Shown here one piece after another: positions 16,954 through 26,115 of a DNA stretch of 64,000 bases; positions within the stretch are counted from its first letter, which is position 1; each line of letters opens with the position of its first letter. The position numbers were made by a program, and so were the translations under genes. The stretch lies in assembly GCA_947479455.1 (NCBI GenBank), contig CANJZE010000010.1, positions 1 to 64,000 of the forward strand. The letters run 5' to 3'. The notes beneath the pieces were generated by a model. It was not told the DNA's origin, searched no databases, and worked only from the letters and a program-made list of their open reading frames with translations. This stretch comes from Bacteroidota bacterium. GTDB lineage: Bacteria > Bacteroidota > Bacteroidia > Chitinophagales > LD1.

Positions 16954-16985
16954 ACCATTGAACGTATTTTGAAAACGAAAATCTT

Positions 16986-17453
16986 ATGCCAACAGAATCA
17001 ATCCGCATTCAGAAATTTTTGAAACGCAACTGGGATGGACCCATGTGGCACGGAAATAACTTGAAAGAAGTGCTCAAAGATATTTCATGGGAACGCGCGT
17101 TTTACAAAGCCGGAAATTTTTCGCACAATATTTATGAATACGTGCAGCACATACTGTGCTGGAGAAAATTTGTTTTGGAACATTTAAAGGGAAACACCTC
17201 CTATTCAGTTGAAATAAACTCAACAGTTGATTGGGTTACAGATTACGAAAGAAGCGAAGAAAGTTGGGTGAAAGCACTTTTTGAATTAGAGAATAACCAA
17301 AACGAATTGCTAAAAACAGTTCACGATTTTCAAGAAGAGAAATTAGATGAATTGGTTCCTGGAAAACAATTCAGTTGGTATGTGATGATACATGGTTTGA
17401 TACATCACGACATTTACCACGCTGCTCAAATTGCGCTGCTAAAAAAGTATTGA
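16986..17453 (+). CDS. DinB-like four-helix-bundle protein
   Basis: 155 residues. Helices with the metal-ligand pattern of the DinB/YfiT superfamily are visible: one His in FSHNIYEYVQHILCWR and two in the C-terminal GLIHHDIYHAAQIALLKK. The N-terminus carries WHGNNLKEVLKDISWERAF, typical of these proteins. Members bind a divalent metal, and some are thiol-dependent transferases, but most are uncharacterised. It is divergent from serC, with 44 bp between the two starts. Confidence 0.8.
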   Translation: MPTESIRIQKFLKRNWDGPMWHGNNLKEVLKDISWERAFYKAGNFSHNIYEYVQHILCWRKFVLEHLKGNTSYSVEINSTVDWVTDYERSEESWVKALFELENNQNELLKTVHDFQEEKLDELVPGKQFSWYVMIHGLIHHDIYHAAQIALLKKY

Positions 17454-17533
17454 GCGTTCAATCCCTTTCTACTTCACTGCACAATTATCCTCGCGTTGTT
17501 GGCACTTACCGAAACTCAATTTGATTCAATAAT

Positions 17534-17541
17534 TATATTTG
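17534..17541 (+). promoter_or_regulatory. -7 promoter element of dnaN
   Basis: TATATTTG matches TAnnTTTG 21 nt before the dnaN ATG. No TTTG is present at the proper -33 distance, so only half of the promoter is clear. Confidence 0.45.
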
Positions 17542-17562
17542 TTTCGAATTAAAACCACAGCA

Positions 17563-18681
17563 ATGAAATTTATCGTTTCTACTACCTCACTACTTAAAAG
17601 TTTACAAACCATAGGCGGAGTTATCAGCTCTAGCACCGTGCTTCCTATACTTGGAGATTTTTTGTTCGAAATAAAAGGTGGAAATCTTACCGTTTTTGCC
17701 ACCGATCTCGAAACGTCAATGAGTACCGAGTTGAAAGTTGAAGCAAAAGACAATGGCAGAATTGCTATTCCTGCGCGTATCCTTCTCGATACTTTGAAAA
17801 CACTTCCTGAGCAGCCACTTACATTCAAAGTGGATGCAAAAACTTTTGGAATTGAAATTACTTCTGAAACGGGCCGCTATAAATTGAGCGGAGAAAATGC
17901 CGATGATTTCCCTAAAATTCCAACTGCAGACTCGGTGACTGAAATCAATCTTCCATCTTCTGCTCTCAATAATGCTATTGCAAAAACTTTGTTTGCGGTA
18001 AGCAGTGATGATTTACGTCCGGCTATGACGGGCGTTCTGTTTCAGGTTTCGCCCGATGGAATGACTTTTGTTTCTACCGATGCACATAAATTGGTAAAAC
18101 TTCATCGCGATAATGTGAAAGCTTCAAAAGCAGCGCAGTTTATCGTTCCTAAAAAGGCATTAGGCTTATTGAAAGGTTCTTTACCTGTTTCCGAATCGGG
18201 TGTGAATGTGGCTTACAACAAATCAAACGCCTTCTTCACTTTCGAGAACACAAAATTGATTTGTCGTTTAGTGGATGCAAATTATCCTGATTACAATGCG
18301 GTGATTCCGCAAAACAATCCGAACAAACTTTCAATCAATAGGCTGGAGTTTCAAAATGCCATGCGCAGAATTTCGATTTACTCGAACAAAACTACGTATC
18401 AGGTAATTTTGACCATTGCAGGAAGCGAGTTGAAAATTTCTGCTCAGGACATGGACTTCAACAGCGAAGCAACCGAGCGTTTAACTTGTAGCTACGAAGG
18501 TGGAGATATGGAAATAGGTTTTAACGCGCGCTTCCTAATCGAAATGCTTGGCGTGCTCGATTCAAACGAAATTGAAATTGAACTTTCTACTCCAACACGT
18601 GCAGGTGTTCTTCGCCCAACAGAGAAAAACGACAACGAAGATTTATTGATGCTAGTAATGCCGGTGATGATAAATTCGTAG
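17563..18681 (+). CDS. dnaN: DNA polymerase III beta subunit (sliding clamp)
   Basis: 372 residues from the ATG at 17563 (MKFIVSTTSLLKSLQTI), the standard length. The three clamp domains are recognisable: STVLPILGDFLFEI and ATDLETSM in domain 1, LRPAMTGVLFQVSPDGMTFVSTDAHKL in domain 2, and a domain 3 ending in the typical PVMINS-type tail. It encircles DNA as a dimer and tethers the replicative polymerase. It is not next to dnaA or recF here. A terminator follows at 18737. Confidence 0.97.
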   Translation: MKFIVSTTSLLKSLQTIGGVISSSTVLPILGDFLFEIKGGNLTVFATDLETSMSTELKVEAKDNGRIAIPARILLDTLKTLPEQPLTFKVDAKTFGIEITSETGRYKLSGENADDFPKIPTADSVTEINLPSSALNNAIAKTLFAVSSDDLRPAMTGVLFQVSPDGMTFVSTDAHKLVKLHRDNVKASKAAQFIVPKKALGLLKGSLPVSESGVNVAYNKSNAFFTFENTKLICRLVDANYPDYNAVIPQNNPNKLSINRLEFQNAMRRISIYSNKTTYQVILTIAGSELKISAQDMDFNSEATERLTCSYEGGDMEIGFNARFLIEMLGVLDSNEIEIELSTPTRAGVLRPTEKNDNEDLLMLVMPVMINS

Positions 18682-18736
18682 AGAAGTATTGAGTAGTTAG
18701 TATAGAGACCATACAAATTCATTTTACATTTTTTAT

Positions 18737-18762
18737 AACCGCCTTTATCAGGCGGTTTTTTA
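18737..18762 (+). terminator. Rho-independent terminator after dnaN
   Basis: AACCGCCT (18737-18744), loop TTATC and AGGCGGTT (18750-18757), followed by a T-run. It lies only 10 bp before the next start codon. Confidence 0.9.
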
Positions 18763-18771
18763 TTTTGCGAT

Positions 18772-20163
18772 ATGAAACAAACGCTTGTTTTTTTTATTTC
18801 TCTTTCCATTAACTGTGGCAGTCTTATTGCTCAATCAACAATTATTTCTCACACTACAGATTTGGTTGTTGCGAAAAATTATGTAGAAGCCAATCGTTTT
18901 ATTGATTCCATCTTAAAGAAGGATGCAAAGAGTTTAGATGCGCTCATCATGAAAGGCAATTTGATACTAAATGCAGAACTCGATTCTGCCAAGCCAATGA
19001 AGTTCTATACCGAGAATGACGAATCGGTTTTCTCTCAATCCATTTCAGAAAAACCAACACTGCTTCCTAAAAAAACAGTTTATGAAACCGAAAAGTATTG
19101 GAGAAAATGTTTGCAGCTCGATTCTTCGCGCGCAGATATTCGAAAAGGTTTGTGTACCATTTATGCCATGGCATTGATGAAAGATTCGCTGAAAAGTGAA
19201 ATGGTTCGTTTAAAAAAATCGGTGCCCGATGATAACGAAGAAGCGTTTAAGATGTGTGCGTATGCCCGCAAATTTAAAGAGAGAAATCGTTTTGACGAAG
19301 CCATGGAACTTTATCGATTCGTTATAAAAATGTATCCGGCTATTGCGGGAATTCGTTGCGACATTGCTTCAGAATATTTTTACGAAGGCAGAATGAACGA
19401 GGCGCTCGTATGGCTCGATTCATGTTATCAGTTTAAAACGGTGGATGAAACTTCGTTTTTGAATGGTGCATTTATTTATAGCGAACTCGGCTATTTTGAT
19501 GATGCACAAAATGTGCTGAATACTTATTCGCGTATTTACAAACGCAAGATGGACGTGTTCTATTACGGACTTCGTTTGTTTTCTGATTCCAGCGCCCAAT
19601 GTTTTGATGTACTGAAAAATTTCTGTACTGAAGTTGATACGAATAAGTACAGCAATGAAATTGCGCTGGCGCAAATTTTACTGGGAGCGCGTGATTCGTT
19701 TACCATGAATACCTACTTGCTGCTTGTCACCAATAATGCTATTCCCGATTATTACAAAACATTGATTCATGCACGCGCTATGAAACAGTTCTCCGGTAAC
19801 TGTAAGCCATTTGTGTTGTATGGAATTCTACAGGCGTTTGTAAAAAATTATTCTGCTGCTGTTCAGTTTTTAGAAGAAGGCGAAAACTGCGATATGCAGG
19901 GAGAAGAAAAAGATTTTTGGAGATTGATTTACACCTATACACTTTACAAACAACACAACACGGAGGATTTTACAAAATCTGCTTTGCAGCTTTTCAATTC
20001 ATCAAGTGCAATTTCGCGGCAAGCAGCAAATTACTTTTCAGCAAAAGTGTTTTTAGTAAAAAAGGAAACGACCGCTGCTAAAAAGTTGTTGAGTAAAAAT
20101 GCGGGAGAAACGCAGGTAACAAAGTATCGGGAACTTTCAGAGGCACTATTTTTACAAAAATAA
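18772..20163 (+). CDS. Exported TPR-repeat protein
   Basis: 463 residues. The signal peptide ends near LIAQ. The mature protein consists of helical tetratricopeptide-like repeats, for example KNYVEANRFIDSILKKD, NRFDEAMELYRFVIKMYP, GRMNEALVWLDSCYQF and GYFDDAQNVLNTYSRIY. No enzymatic domain is visible. It is probably a periplasmic protein-interaction scaffold; its partner is unknown. A hairpin with a T-run follows at about 20161-20195. Confidence 0.8.
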   Translation: MKQTLVFFISLSINCGSLIAQSTIISHTTDLVVAKNYVEANRFIDSILKKDAKSLDALIMKGNLILNAELDSAKPMKFYTENDESVFSQSISEKPTLLPKKTVYETEKYWRKCLQLDSSRADIRKGLCTIYAMALMKDSLKSEMVRLKKSVPDDNEEAFKMCAYARKFKERNRFDEAMELYRFVIKMYPAIAGIRCDIASEYFYEGRMNEALVWLDSCYQFKTVDETSFLNGAFIYSELGYFDDAQNVLNTYSRIYKRKMDVFYYGLRLFSDSSAQCFDVLKNFCTEVDTNKYSNEIALAQILLGARDSFTMNTYLLLVTNNAIPDYYKTLIHARAMKQFSGNCKPFVLYGILQAFVKNYSAAVQFLEEGENCDMQGEEKDFWRLIYTYTLYKQHNTEDFTKSALQLFNSSSAISRQAANYFSAKVFLVKKETTAAKKLLSKNAGETQVTKYRELSEALFLQK

Positions 20164-20195
20164 AAGCACCTACACTTTTTGTGGAAGCTTTTTAT
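20161..20195 (+). terminator. Probable terminator after the TPR gene
   Basis: AAAAGCACCTACA and TGTGGAAGCTTTTT form an imperfect stem (about three mismatches) around CTTTT, with a T-run at the 3' side. The following ~140 bp up to the glycosyltransferase end holds no gene. Confidence 0.5.
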
Positions 20196-20335
20196 TGGTA
20201 CCAGGAAAACTATTTTGACTTTATATGAAAGTGGGGTTTCGTTGCCCGTTTTTATAAAGAGGCTTGTTCTGATTGTAACGGGACCAAATTTTATAACTGA
20301 CCATGCCGTTCTCAAGTAGCCAATACTTTTGCAAG

Positions 20336-21091
20336 CTATTTCCTAGCTCTGGCCTTCTTGTACTTAAAATAAGTGTAGCGCAGGGCGTAGTTTGCTAGCA
20401 CCAATCCGGTGGAGCCGTCTTTGTATCCGCCTTTTACTACAAACCATTTGAACCAAGCAGCCAGCGGACTAAAAAGAAGTTTACCGATAGTAAGCGGGCG
20501 CTTTTGTTCGAGCAAATCTTCTGAAGCAATGGAAGAATATTGTTTCAGTTTTTCTTCCAACACTCTTCGAGTTTCGAAAGTGAAGTGAAAAAGAGGGGAC
20601 TCAATTTGCCCGAGTGTTTTATAACCATGTGGCGTTTCGTGAGCGCGGGTGCTGCGCTCGTCATACACCACTATTTTTTTGTTGAATAACCGAATAGGAT
20701 AATCGGGACTTACAATAGGATAAACGGCATGAACTTCTTTGCCAAGCACATTCCATTTGCGTTTTATTGAATAAGCATCGTATGTAAAACCGTTTGCTTT
20801 TAGTTGTTGAATTTCCTGAATCAATTCAGGTGAAGGAATTTCATCGCTATCGAAAGACAGCACCCAATCGTGTTTACATTTTGAAATGGCAAATTGCCGC
20901 TGCGCGCGAAAATTATCGAGGGTTCTAAAAAAAATGCGGCATTTAAATTCAGCGGCAATTTGAAAAGTGTCGTCAAAACTGCCGCTGTCAATAATTACAA
21001 TTTCATCGGCAATGGGTTTGGAGGCATCCAGAATCTGACGCAAATGTTTTTGGCTGTCGCGGGTGAGTATGTAGAGGGAGAGGGGTGTCAT
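20336..21091 (-). CDS. Glycosyltransferase family 2 (WaaE/KdtX-like)
   Basis: 251 residues. The GT-A nucleotide-binding start is LSLYILTRDSQKHL and DEIVIIDSGSFDDT. The metal-binding DxD-like motif is SFDSDEIPS, with the preceding FRAQRQFAISKCKHDWVL. The arrangement is that of the beta-1,4-glucosyltransferases of lipopolysaccharide core (WaaE/KdtX), although other polysaccharide roles are possible. The C-terminus is basic (YFKYKKARARK), which fits membrane association. No other LPS gene is adjacent. Confidence 0.85.
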   Translation of the reverse strand: MTPLSLYILTRDSQKHLRQILDASKPIADEIVIIDSGSFDDTFQIAAEFKCRIFFRTLDNFRAQRQFAISKCKHDWVLSFDSDEIPSPELIQEIQQLKANGFTYDAYSIKRKWNVLGKEVHAVYPIVSPDYPIRLFNKKIVVYDERSTRAHETPHGYKTLGQIESPLFHFTFETRRVLEEKLKQYSSIASEDLLEQKRPLTIGKLLFSPLAAWFKWFVVKGGYKDGSTGLVLANYALRYTYFKYKKARARK

Positions 21092-21122
21092 GGATGGACT
21101 GAAAGCATAAAGTGTAAGCTTT

Positions 21123-21431
21123 CTATTTTTTTATTCTTCTGAATTTTTTTGCAGGATTCCTTTTGCCATGATAAACAGCCGCAATGTGTATGAATTGTTT
21201 TCTCGGGAAAAATTCAAACACGATGGTGTAGGGAAATCCTTTCACTTTAGCCGCTCTGTAATTTGCTTTGCGCTTGTTATAATATTCGGGATGCGCGCTG
21301 ATTTGCTCTAAGGTCTTTTCTACGCTTTGCATAAAACGCTCTCCCAATCCTTCTTGTTTTAGCTCATACCATTCGTAAGCATTCAAGTATTCCTCGTGCG
21401 CTAATGCGTGCAAGCTATACGGATATGCCAT
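21123..21431 (-). CDS. RelE/ParE-family toxin
   Basis: 102 residues. The fold signature is LHALAHEEYLNAYEWYE, LGERFMQSVEKTLEQISAHPEYY, then FPYTIVFEFF and HIAAVYHGKRNP, typical of ParE/RelE toxins. Its ATG overlaps the stop codon of the antitoxin gene by one base (TAATG at 21429-21433), so expression is coupled. ParE-type toxins poison gyrase and RelE types cleave mRNA; which applies here is not clear. Confidence 0.85.
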   Translation of the reverse strand: MAYPYSLHALAHEEYLNAYEWYELKQEGLGERFMQSVEKTLEQISAHPEYYNKRKANYRAAKVKGFPYTIVFEFFPRKQFIHIAAVYHGKRNPAKKFRRIKK

Positions 21432-21676
21432 TACCTTCTTTTTGATTGCACTCTTTTGATAGCTGCGGCTTTTGTTTCTTCCCAGGTATAAGTTTTGGCG
21501 CTACCGTTTTCAAATGATTCGCTTCTGCGGTTTAGCTCTTTTACAAAATCACTATCCCAGTCGTTGGCTATGGTGTCTATCTCATCTTCTACCATGGTAT
21601 AGATGGCTTTAATTTTTTTCTCGTCTGCTATTTTAAGATAGTCGGTTAGTTTTTGTCTGATAAGAGTGGTTGTCAT
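21431..21676 (-). CDS. Antitoxin of the RelE/ParE module
   Basis: 81 residues from the ATG at 21676 (MTTTLIRQKLTDYLKI). It is a small, charged protein ending in EETKAAAIKRVQSKRR, resembling the addiction-module component family that partners ParE-like toxins. The order antitoxin then toxin, with a one-base overlap, supports the assignment. A TATTTTTG box lies about 21 nt upstream of the start on the minus strand. Confidence 0.75.
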   Translation of the reverse strand: MTTTLIRQKLTDYLKIADEKKIKAIYTMVEDEIDTIANDWDSDFVKELNRRSESFENGSAKTYTWEETKAAAIKRVQSKRR

Positions 21677-22058
21677 ACTGTTTTCTTTTTGCTTTTCAAA
21701 AATAAACTTCTTTGCAAAACATCTCACCTTGTTTGCTCAACCCATTCTCTTATGTATTTTTAGTTTATAAAAAGGTACAAAGACAAAAAAGTATAAGTTT
21801 GGGTTAATTAAAATTATAACTACGATGTAAGCAAACTGACCAATCAAAATATCAGCGTTATCTATTCTCGAATCTGAAAACTGAGAACTTCCGAATCTAA
21901 GCGAATAGTAAGTATAGCGTTCACGCCAAGGCGTGGGCGATGCTTATTTCGTTTAGTGGTATCTCAGTACCTCAGATTCGGATAAGTTATATGTCCCACG
22001 CTGATTTTTTTATAAATCACTCCGTTCGGGACTTTGCGGAAAACAAAACCAAATTTTT
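21677..22058. other. 382-bp intergenic region containing a MITE-like palindrome
   Basis: Between the antitoxin start and the collagen-like lipoprotein. No gene is visible. The left third is AT-rich and contains the likely antitoxin promoter. The middle is the long inverted repeat annotated separately. The right part holds the lipoprotein leader, with the GC-richer string CACTCCGTTCGGGACTTTGC at 22018-22037. Confidence 0.6.
21886..21988. repeat. MITE/REP-like imperfect palindrome, about 103 bp
   Basis: Outer arms AACTTCCGAATCTAAG (21886-21901) and CTCAGATTCGGATAAGTT (21971-21988) are inverted copies with a 2-nt indel. The centre is a hairpin CACGCC-AA-GGCGTG (21922-21935), flanked by further pairing (AGCG/CGATGCT and AAGCGAA/TTCGTTT). 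A second left segment, CGAATCTGAAAACTGAGA (21869-21886), can pair with the same right arm, so two alternative folds exist. No transposase is present. Confidence 0.55.
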
Positions 22059-22595
22059 ATGAAAAGTTTAAAAACGATTTCAGGCATTTTGATGCTCATT
22101 TTAATTCTATCTATTGCAGGATGCCAGAAAGACCCGGTACAAGGACCAAAAGGAGATACAGGTGCAACGGGTGCCCAAGGAACGCAAGGTAATGCCAACG
22201 TTCATTGGACAACATTTACTGTTAACCCGAGCGACTGGGTCTATGACGGAACATTGCATTCTAGTCTTGTAACTCTTAGTGTATCCGGTATAACCACCGA
22301 TATTATAAATAGCGGTGCCGTATTGGTTTATATGCTAACGAGCAGTGGTGTTTATGCGCAACTTCCAGCTACTATCTATCCGCAAAATTGGTATAGCGAA
22401 TCGTTTGATGTATACACCGCTGTTGGAACACTCCAAATACGAGTGTCTGATTCGGACTTATCGCAACCCGGGACATTCTCCAGTCCAATAACATTTAAAG
22501 CTATTGTAATTTCATCTGCCTTATTGAATTCTAATCCAAATTTAGATTTGAATAGTTACGCAAAAGTGAAAACTGTCCTTAATCTGGAAGATTAA
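22059..22595 (+). CDS. Lipoprotein with a collagen-like Gly-X-Y segment
   Basis: 178 residues. The signal peptide has a lipobox (LSIAGC, Cys about residue 22), then a short collagen-like stretch GPKGDTGATGAQG. A beta-rich C-terminal domain without recognised family follows (VHWTTFTVNPSDWVYDG, IRVSDSDLSQPG). In Bacteroidota such proteins are common small surface or periplasmic lipoproteins of unknown function. A terminator follows. The region upstream is repeat-rich, so its promoter could be affected by the palindrome. Confidence 0.8.
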   Translation: MKSLKTISGILMLILILSIAGCQKDPVQGPKGDTGATGAQGTQGNANVHWTTFTVNPSDWVYDGTLHSSLVTLSVSGITTDIINSGAVLVYMLTSSGVYAQLPATIYPQNWYSESFDVYTAVGTLQIRVSDSDLSQPGTFSSPITFKAIVISSALLNSNPNLDLNSYAKVKTVLNLED

Positions 22596-22602
22596 AAAAA
22601 CG

Positions 22603-22634
22603 AAAAACACCCTGTGATTGGTGGGGTGTTTTTT
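22603..22634 (+). terminator. Rho-independent terminator after the collagen-like lipoprotein
   Basis: AAAAACACCC (left arm) and GGGTGTTTTTT (right arm, ending at 22634) flank a short loop, with a T-run. Confidence 0.8.
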
Positions 22635-22707
22635 CCTTTTCAAAAACATTTTCTGCATCAAACTTTGATTAGTTTTTATCTTTTCAAATAATAAATTACT
22701 AACGAAA

Positions 22708-23703
22708 TCAAATCTTCATCATTTCTCCCACTTGCAGTAACCGCAGGTCTCCGTTTATTTTTTTCTCTGCTTCCAGTTGTTTTAAAATGCGGTAAGGCTC
22801 GCCCATAGGTTCATCGGCTAAATCGAAAGTGCCGTAGTGCATGGGTATTAAAGTCTTGGCTTTTAAATCGTGAAACACCTGCACCGCCTCGTGCGGATTG
22901 GTGTGCACATCCTTCATCATAAACGAAGGTTCATAAGCTCCTGCGCCAATCATGGCCACATCAATAGTTGGAAAAAGCGAAGCAATTTGTTTCGGGTAAT
23001 TGCAATAACCCGAATCGCCACCAAAGAAAATATTTTTACCATCGGCTTCTAGCATAAAACTTCCGTAGAGCGTTTCGTTCAAATCCCATAGGTAACGATT
23101 GCTCCAGTGTTGCGTAGGCAAAAAAGTTATCTGCAAATTTTTCTGCGGCAAATTATATTGTTGATACCAGCCAGCTTCCACAAATTTTAAATCGTCAATC
23201 CAACCCGAAACCAATTTGCCTGTGTTAAGCGAAGTGAGCAGCGTGAAATTATTTTGTGCTGCTAACTTCTTCAAGGTTGAAGCATCACAATGGTCGCGGT
23301 GCGCATGCGAAAGCAAAACGTAATTTATATTGGTGAAATCTGAAATGGTGCAAGGCATTTCGCTATAGCGCGGCACAACACCCGAAATTCTTCCGAACAC
23401 AGGGTCGGTGAGAAAACGAATTCCATTGAGTTGAATAAAAAAACTTGCGTGCCCCAGCCATACTATGCAATCTTCTTTCTGCTTCAAAAAAGAGTTTCCT
23501 TTTTGAACCGTAAGCCGCCATTTGTCGTTTTTCTTTTCTTCTGCCTTCGGGCTTCTTGAAGTTTTCCACTTTAATGCCTTGCCGAATTTGCCCTCAAATT
23601 TTTTATTCGGATCAATGAACTTCCCGTTAATAACAGGATTGCCCTTCCATTCGGGTAGAATAGTTTTGAGTTCAGGATTGTTGCGGTAAGTGATTTTTGC
23701 CAT
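22708..23703 (-). CDS. Metallo-beta-lactamase-fold hydrolase (NAPE-PLD/UlaG-like)
   Basis: 331 residues from the ATG at 23703 (MAKITYRNN). Zinc-binding blocks are WLGHASFFIQLNG, LLSHAHRDHCDASTL (the HxHxDH motif), FFGGDSGYCNY and a C-terminal MHYGTFDL. The N-terminal portion (NKKFEGKFGKALKWK) matches the NAPE-PLD-like subgroup of membrane-lipid phosphodiesterases. The substrate is not predictable. It is divergent from recQ, with 187 bp between the two. Confidence 0.88.
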   Translation of the reverse strand: MAKITYRNNPELKTILPEWKGNPVINGKFIDPNKKFEGKFGKALKWKTSRSPKAEEKKNDKWRLTVQKGNSFLKQKEDCIVWLGHASFFIQLNGIRFLTDPVFGRISGVVPRYSEMPCTISDFTNINYVLLSHAHRDHCDASTLKKLAAQNNFTLLTSLNTGKLVSGWIDDLKFVEAGWYQQYNLPQKNLQITFLPTQHWSNRYLWDLNETLYGSFMLEADGKNIFFGGDSGYCNYPKQIASLFPTIDVAMIGAGAYEPSFMMKDVHTNPHEAVQVFHDLKAKTLIPMHYGTFDLADEPMGEPYRILKQLEAEKKINGDLRLLQVGEMMKI

Positions 23704-23890
23704 TGTTCTATTACGAACCAAAGAGAGAAAAATTTTCTTCTGACCCAAGCCTTCCTAATAAACCTAAAATGCACAAAGGCTTTAAAACTTGTTGTTAGAT
23801 TCGCCTCCCTTTTTGAAAAAAGGTTATATATTGAACAGCAAATAAACGACACGCTATAGATTGGAAGTTTTACTTAAATAAATCAGCATT

Positions 23891-26095
23891 ATGGAAATAG
23901 CAGAAATGTCACCCGCGGAAGCGTTGCAGGAATTTTTCGGATTCACCAAATTCAAAGGCACGCAAGAAGAAGTTATTAAATCAGTACTGGCAGGTAAAGA
24001 TACGTTTGTAATTATGCCCACGGGCGGAGGTAAATCGGTATGTTATCAATTACCAGCGCTCATGAGCGAAGGGGTGGCTATTATTATTTCGCCACTAATA
24101 GCCCTTATGAAAAATCAGGTTGACCTGATTAGAAATTACAGCGACCGCGATAGCATTGCCCACTTTTTGAACTCATCGCTCAACAAAACCGAGCGCAACG
24201 TGGTGATTAAAGATATACGCGAGGGCAAAACGAAAATGCTTTACGTAGCCCCCGAAACCTTAACCAAACAAGATACTGTTGATTTGTTTAAAGAAGTGAA
24301 GGTGAGTTTTATTGCCGTAGACGAAGCGCATTGTATTTCAGAATGGGGACACGATTTTAGACCTGAGTACAGAAGGATTCGAGAAATTATTACAGCGCTT
24401 GACCAGAAGCTGCCTATCATTGCGTTGACGGCTACAGCTACTCCAAAAGTGCAGAGCGATATTGTGAAAACGCTCGAAATGAAAAAGCCAAACATTTTCA
24501 TTTCATCGTTCAATCGTCCGAATTTGTTTTATGAAATCCGTCCGAAAAAAACGCCACAACTCGCCATTAAAAACATGGTGCAGTTTATTAAGCAGCGCCC
24601 CGGCAAGAGCGGAATTATCTATGTTATCAATCGTAAAACCTGCGATGATTTATCAGAAGTTCTTCGCGCTAACGGAGTAAAAGCACAACCTTATCATGCG
24701 GGCTTGGATGGTAAGGTGCGCACACAAACACAGGATGCTTTCCTCATGGAAGAGTTGGATGTTATTGTGGCAACCATTGCATTCGGAATGGGAATTGACA
24801 AACCGGATATTCGTTTCGTAATTCACTACGATATTCCAAAGAGTTTAGAAAATTATTATCAGGAAACCGGAAGAGGCGGACGCGATGGATTGTCGGGCGA
24901 GTGCGTGGTTTATTTCTCTTATAAGGACATTCAGAAACTCGAAAAACTGTTACGCGATAAAACGGTGGCAGAGCGGGATCGCAATATTCAACTCATTAAC
25001 GAAACGGTGGCTTACATTGAATCGGCTGAGTGCAGAAGAAAATTCTTGTTGCATTATTTCGGAGAAGAGTTTGAGCAAAAGGATTGCAATTGCATGTGCG
25101 ATAACTGCAAAAACCCGAAACCTAAAATTGATGTTACTGCCGACACAAAACTTGCACTTGATGTCATCAAGGCGGTGAAAGAAAATCACGATTTACCTTA
25201 TCTCGTAAAATTGCTCATTGGCAAAAAAGTAAAAGAAGTTACCGACTTTAAATACGACCGACAGACTTGGTTTGGAAAAGGGTCCGATAAAGACGACCAC
25301 CATTGGAATTCGGTAGTGCGCAACGGAATGATACTTGGCTTAGTTGATAAGGATATTGAGGAATACGGCAAACTGAAAATTACGAAGAAAGGACAGGAGT
25401 TTATGAAGAAGCCAACTCCGCTTAAAGTTTCTATCAATCATAATTATGAAGATGATGGAACCGATGTGGTAGTGGAAGACACTAGTACCAATCGAGGAGT
25501 CCTTGACCCTGCTATGTTCAACTTGTTGAAAGACCTACGAAGACAGGTAGGTAAGCAAGGCAATGTTCCGCCTTATGTAATCTTCCAGGATTTTTCATTG
25601 GAAGAAATGGCAACTAAGTATCCGATAAACTTAGATGAGCTTTGCAATATTCAGGGAGTTAGTCGTGGCAAAGCTGATCGCTACGGACAAAAATTTGTGG
25701 ACGCCATTGCCAAGTATGTAAAGGACAACGACATTGAACGCCCGACAGATTTTGTGGTAAAGGGTGTGGTGAATAAAAGTTTAGATAAAGTGCGCATTAT
25801 TCAGGCAATTGACAAGCGAATTTCGATTGATGAAATTTCGAAAATGTTGGGCATGAAGCGCGGACAACTCATCAACGAAATTGAAACCATTGTCAACTCA
25901 GGCACCAAAGTGAACATTGATTATTATTTGAAAACCGTGGTAGATGAAGAATTGATTGGCTACATCTATGAATATTTTCGAGAAGCTGCTACCGATTCGT
26001 TAGACGCTGCTTGCGAAGAATTTAAAAACGATGATGTAGACATTGAAAACATTCACTTGGTGCGAATCAAGTTTATGAGTGAGATGGCGAACTAA
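23891..26095 (+). CDS. recQ: ATP-dependent DNA helicase RecQ
   Basis: 734 residues, full-length RecQ. The helicase core has Walker A MPTGGGKSVCYQ, the DEAH box VDEAHCISEWGHDFR, LTATATPKV and the arginine-finger region ETGRGGRDG. The zinc-binding RQC part follows (CRRKFLLHYFGEEF, CNCMCDNC), then an HRDC domain (FNLLKDLRRQVG to DRYGQKFVDAI) and an extra C-terminal helical domain. It unwinds DNA 3' to 5' in recombination and repair. Two more genes follow on the same strand with 20- and 33-bp gaps, so an operon with scpA is likely. Confidence 0.96.
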   Translation: MEIAEMSPAEALQEFFGFTKFKGTQEEVIKSVLAGKDTFVIMPTGGGKSVCYQLPALMSEGVAIIISPLIALMKNQVDLIRNYSDRDSIAHFLNSSLNKTERNVVIKDIREGKTKMLYVAPETLTKQDTVDLFKEVKVSFIAVDEAHCISEWGHDFRPEYRRIREIITALDQKLPIIALTATATPKVQSDIVKTLEMKKPNIFISSFNRPNLFYEIRPKKTPQLAIKNMVQFIKQRPGKSGIIYVINRKTCDDLSEVLRANGVKAQPYHAGLDGKVRTQTQDAFLMEELDVIVATIAFGMGIDKPDIRFVIHYDIPKSLENYYQETGRGGRDGLSGECVVYFSYKDIQKLEKLLRDKTVAERDRNIQLINETVAYIESAECRRKFLLHYFGEEFEQKDCNCMCDNCKNPKPKIDVTADTKLALDVIKAVKENHDLPYLVKLLIGKKVKEVTDFKYDRQTWFGKGSDKDDHHWNSVVRNGMILGLVDKDIEEYGKLKITKKGQEFMKKPTPLKVSINHNYEDDGTDVVVEDTSTNRGVLDPAMFNLLKDLRRQVGKQGNVPPYVIFQDFSLEEMATKYPINLDELCNIQGVSRGKADRYGQKFVDAIAKYVKDNDIERPTDFVVKGVVNKSLDKVRIIQAIDKRISIDEISKMLGMKRGQLINEIETIVNSGTKVNIDYYLKTVVDEELIGYIYEYFREAATDSLDAACEEFKNDDVDIENIHLVRIKFMSEMAN

Positions 26096-26115
26096 AAACC
26101 AAAATGCAATAACAT

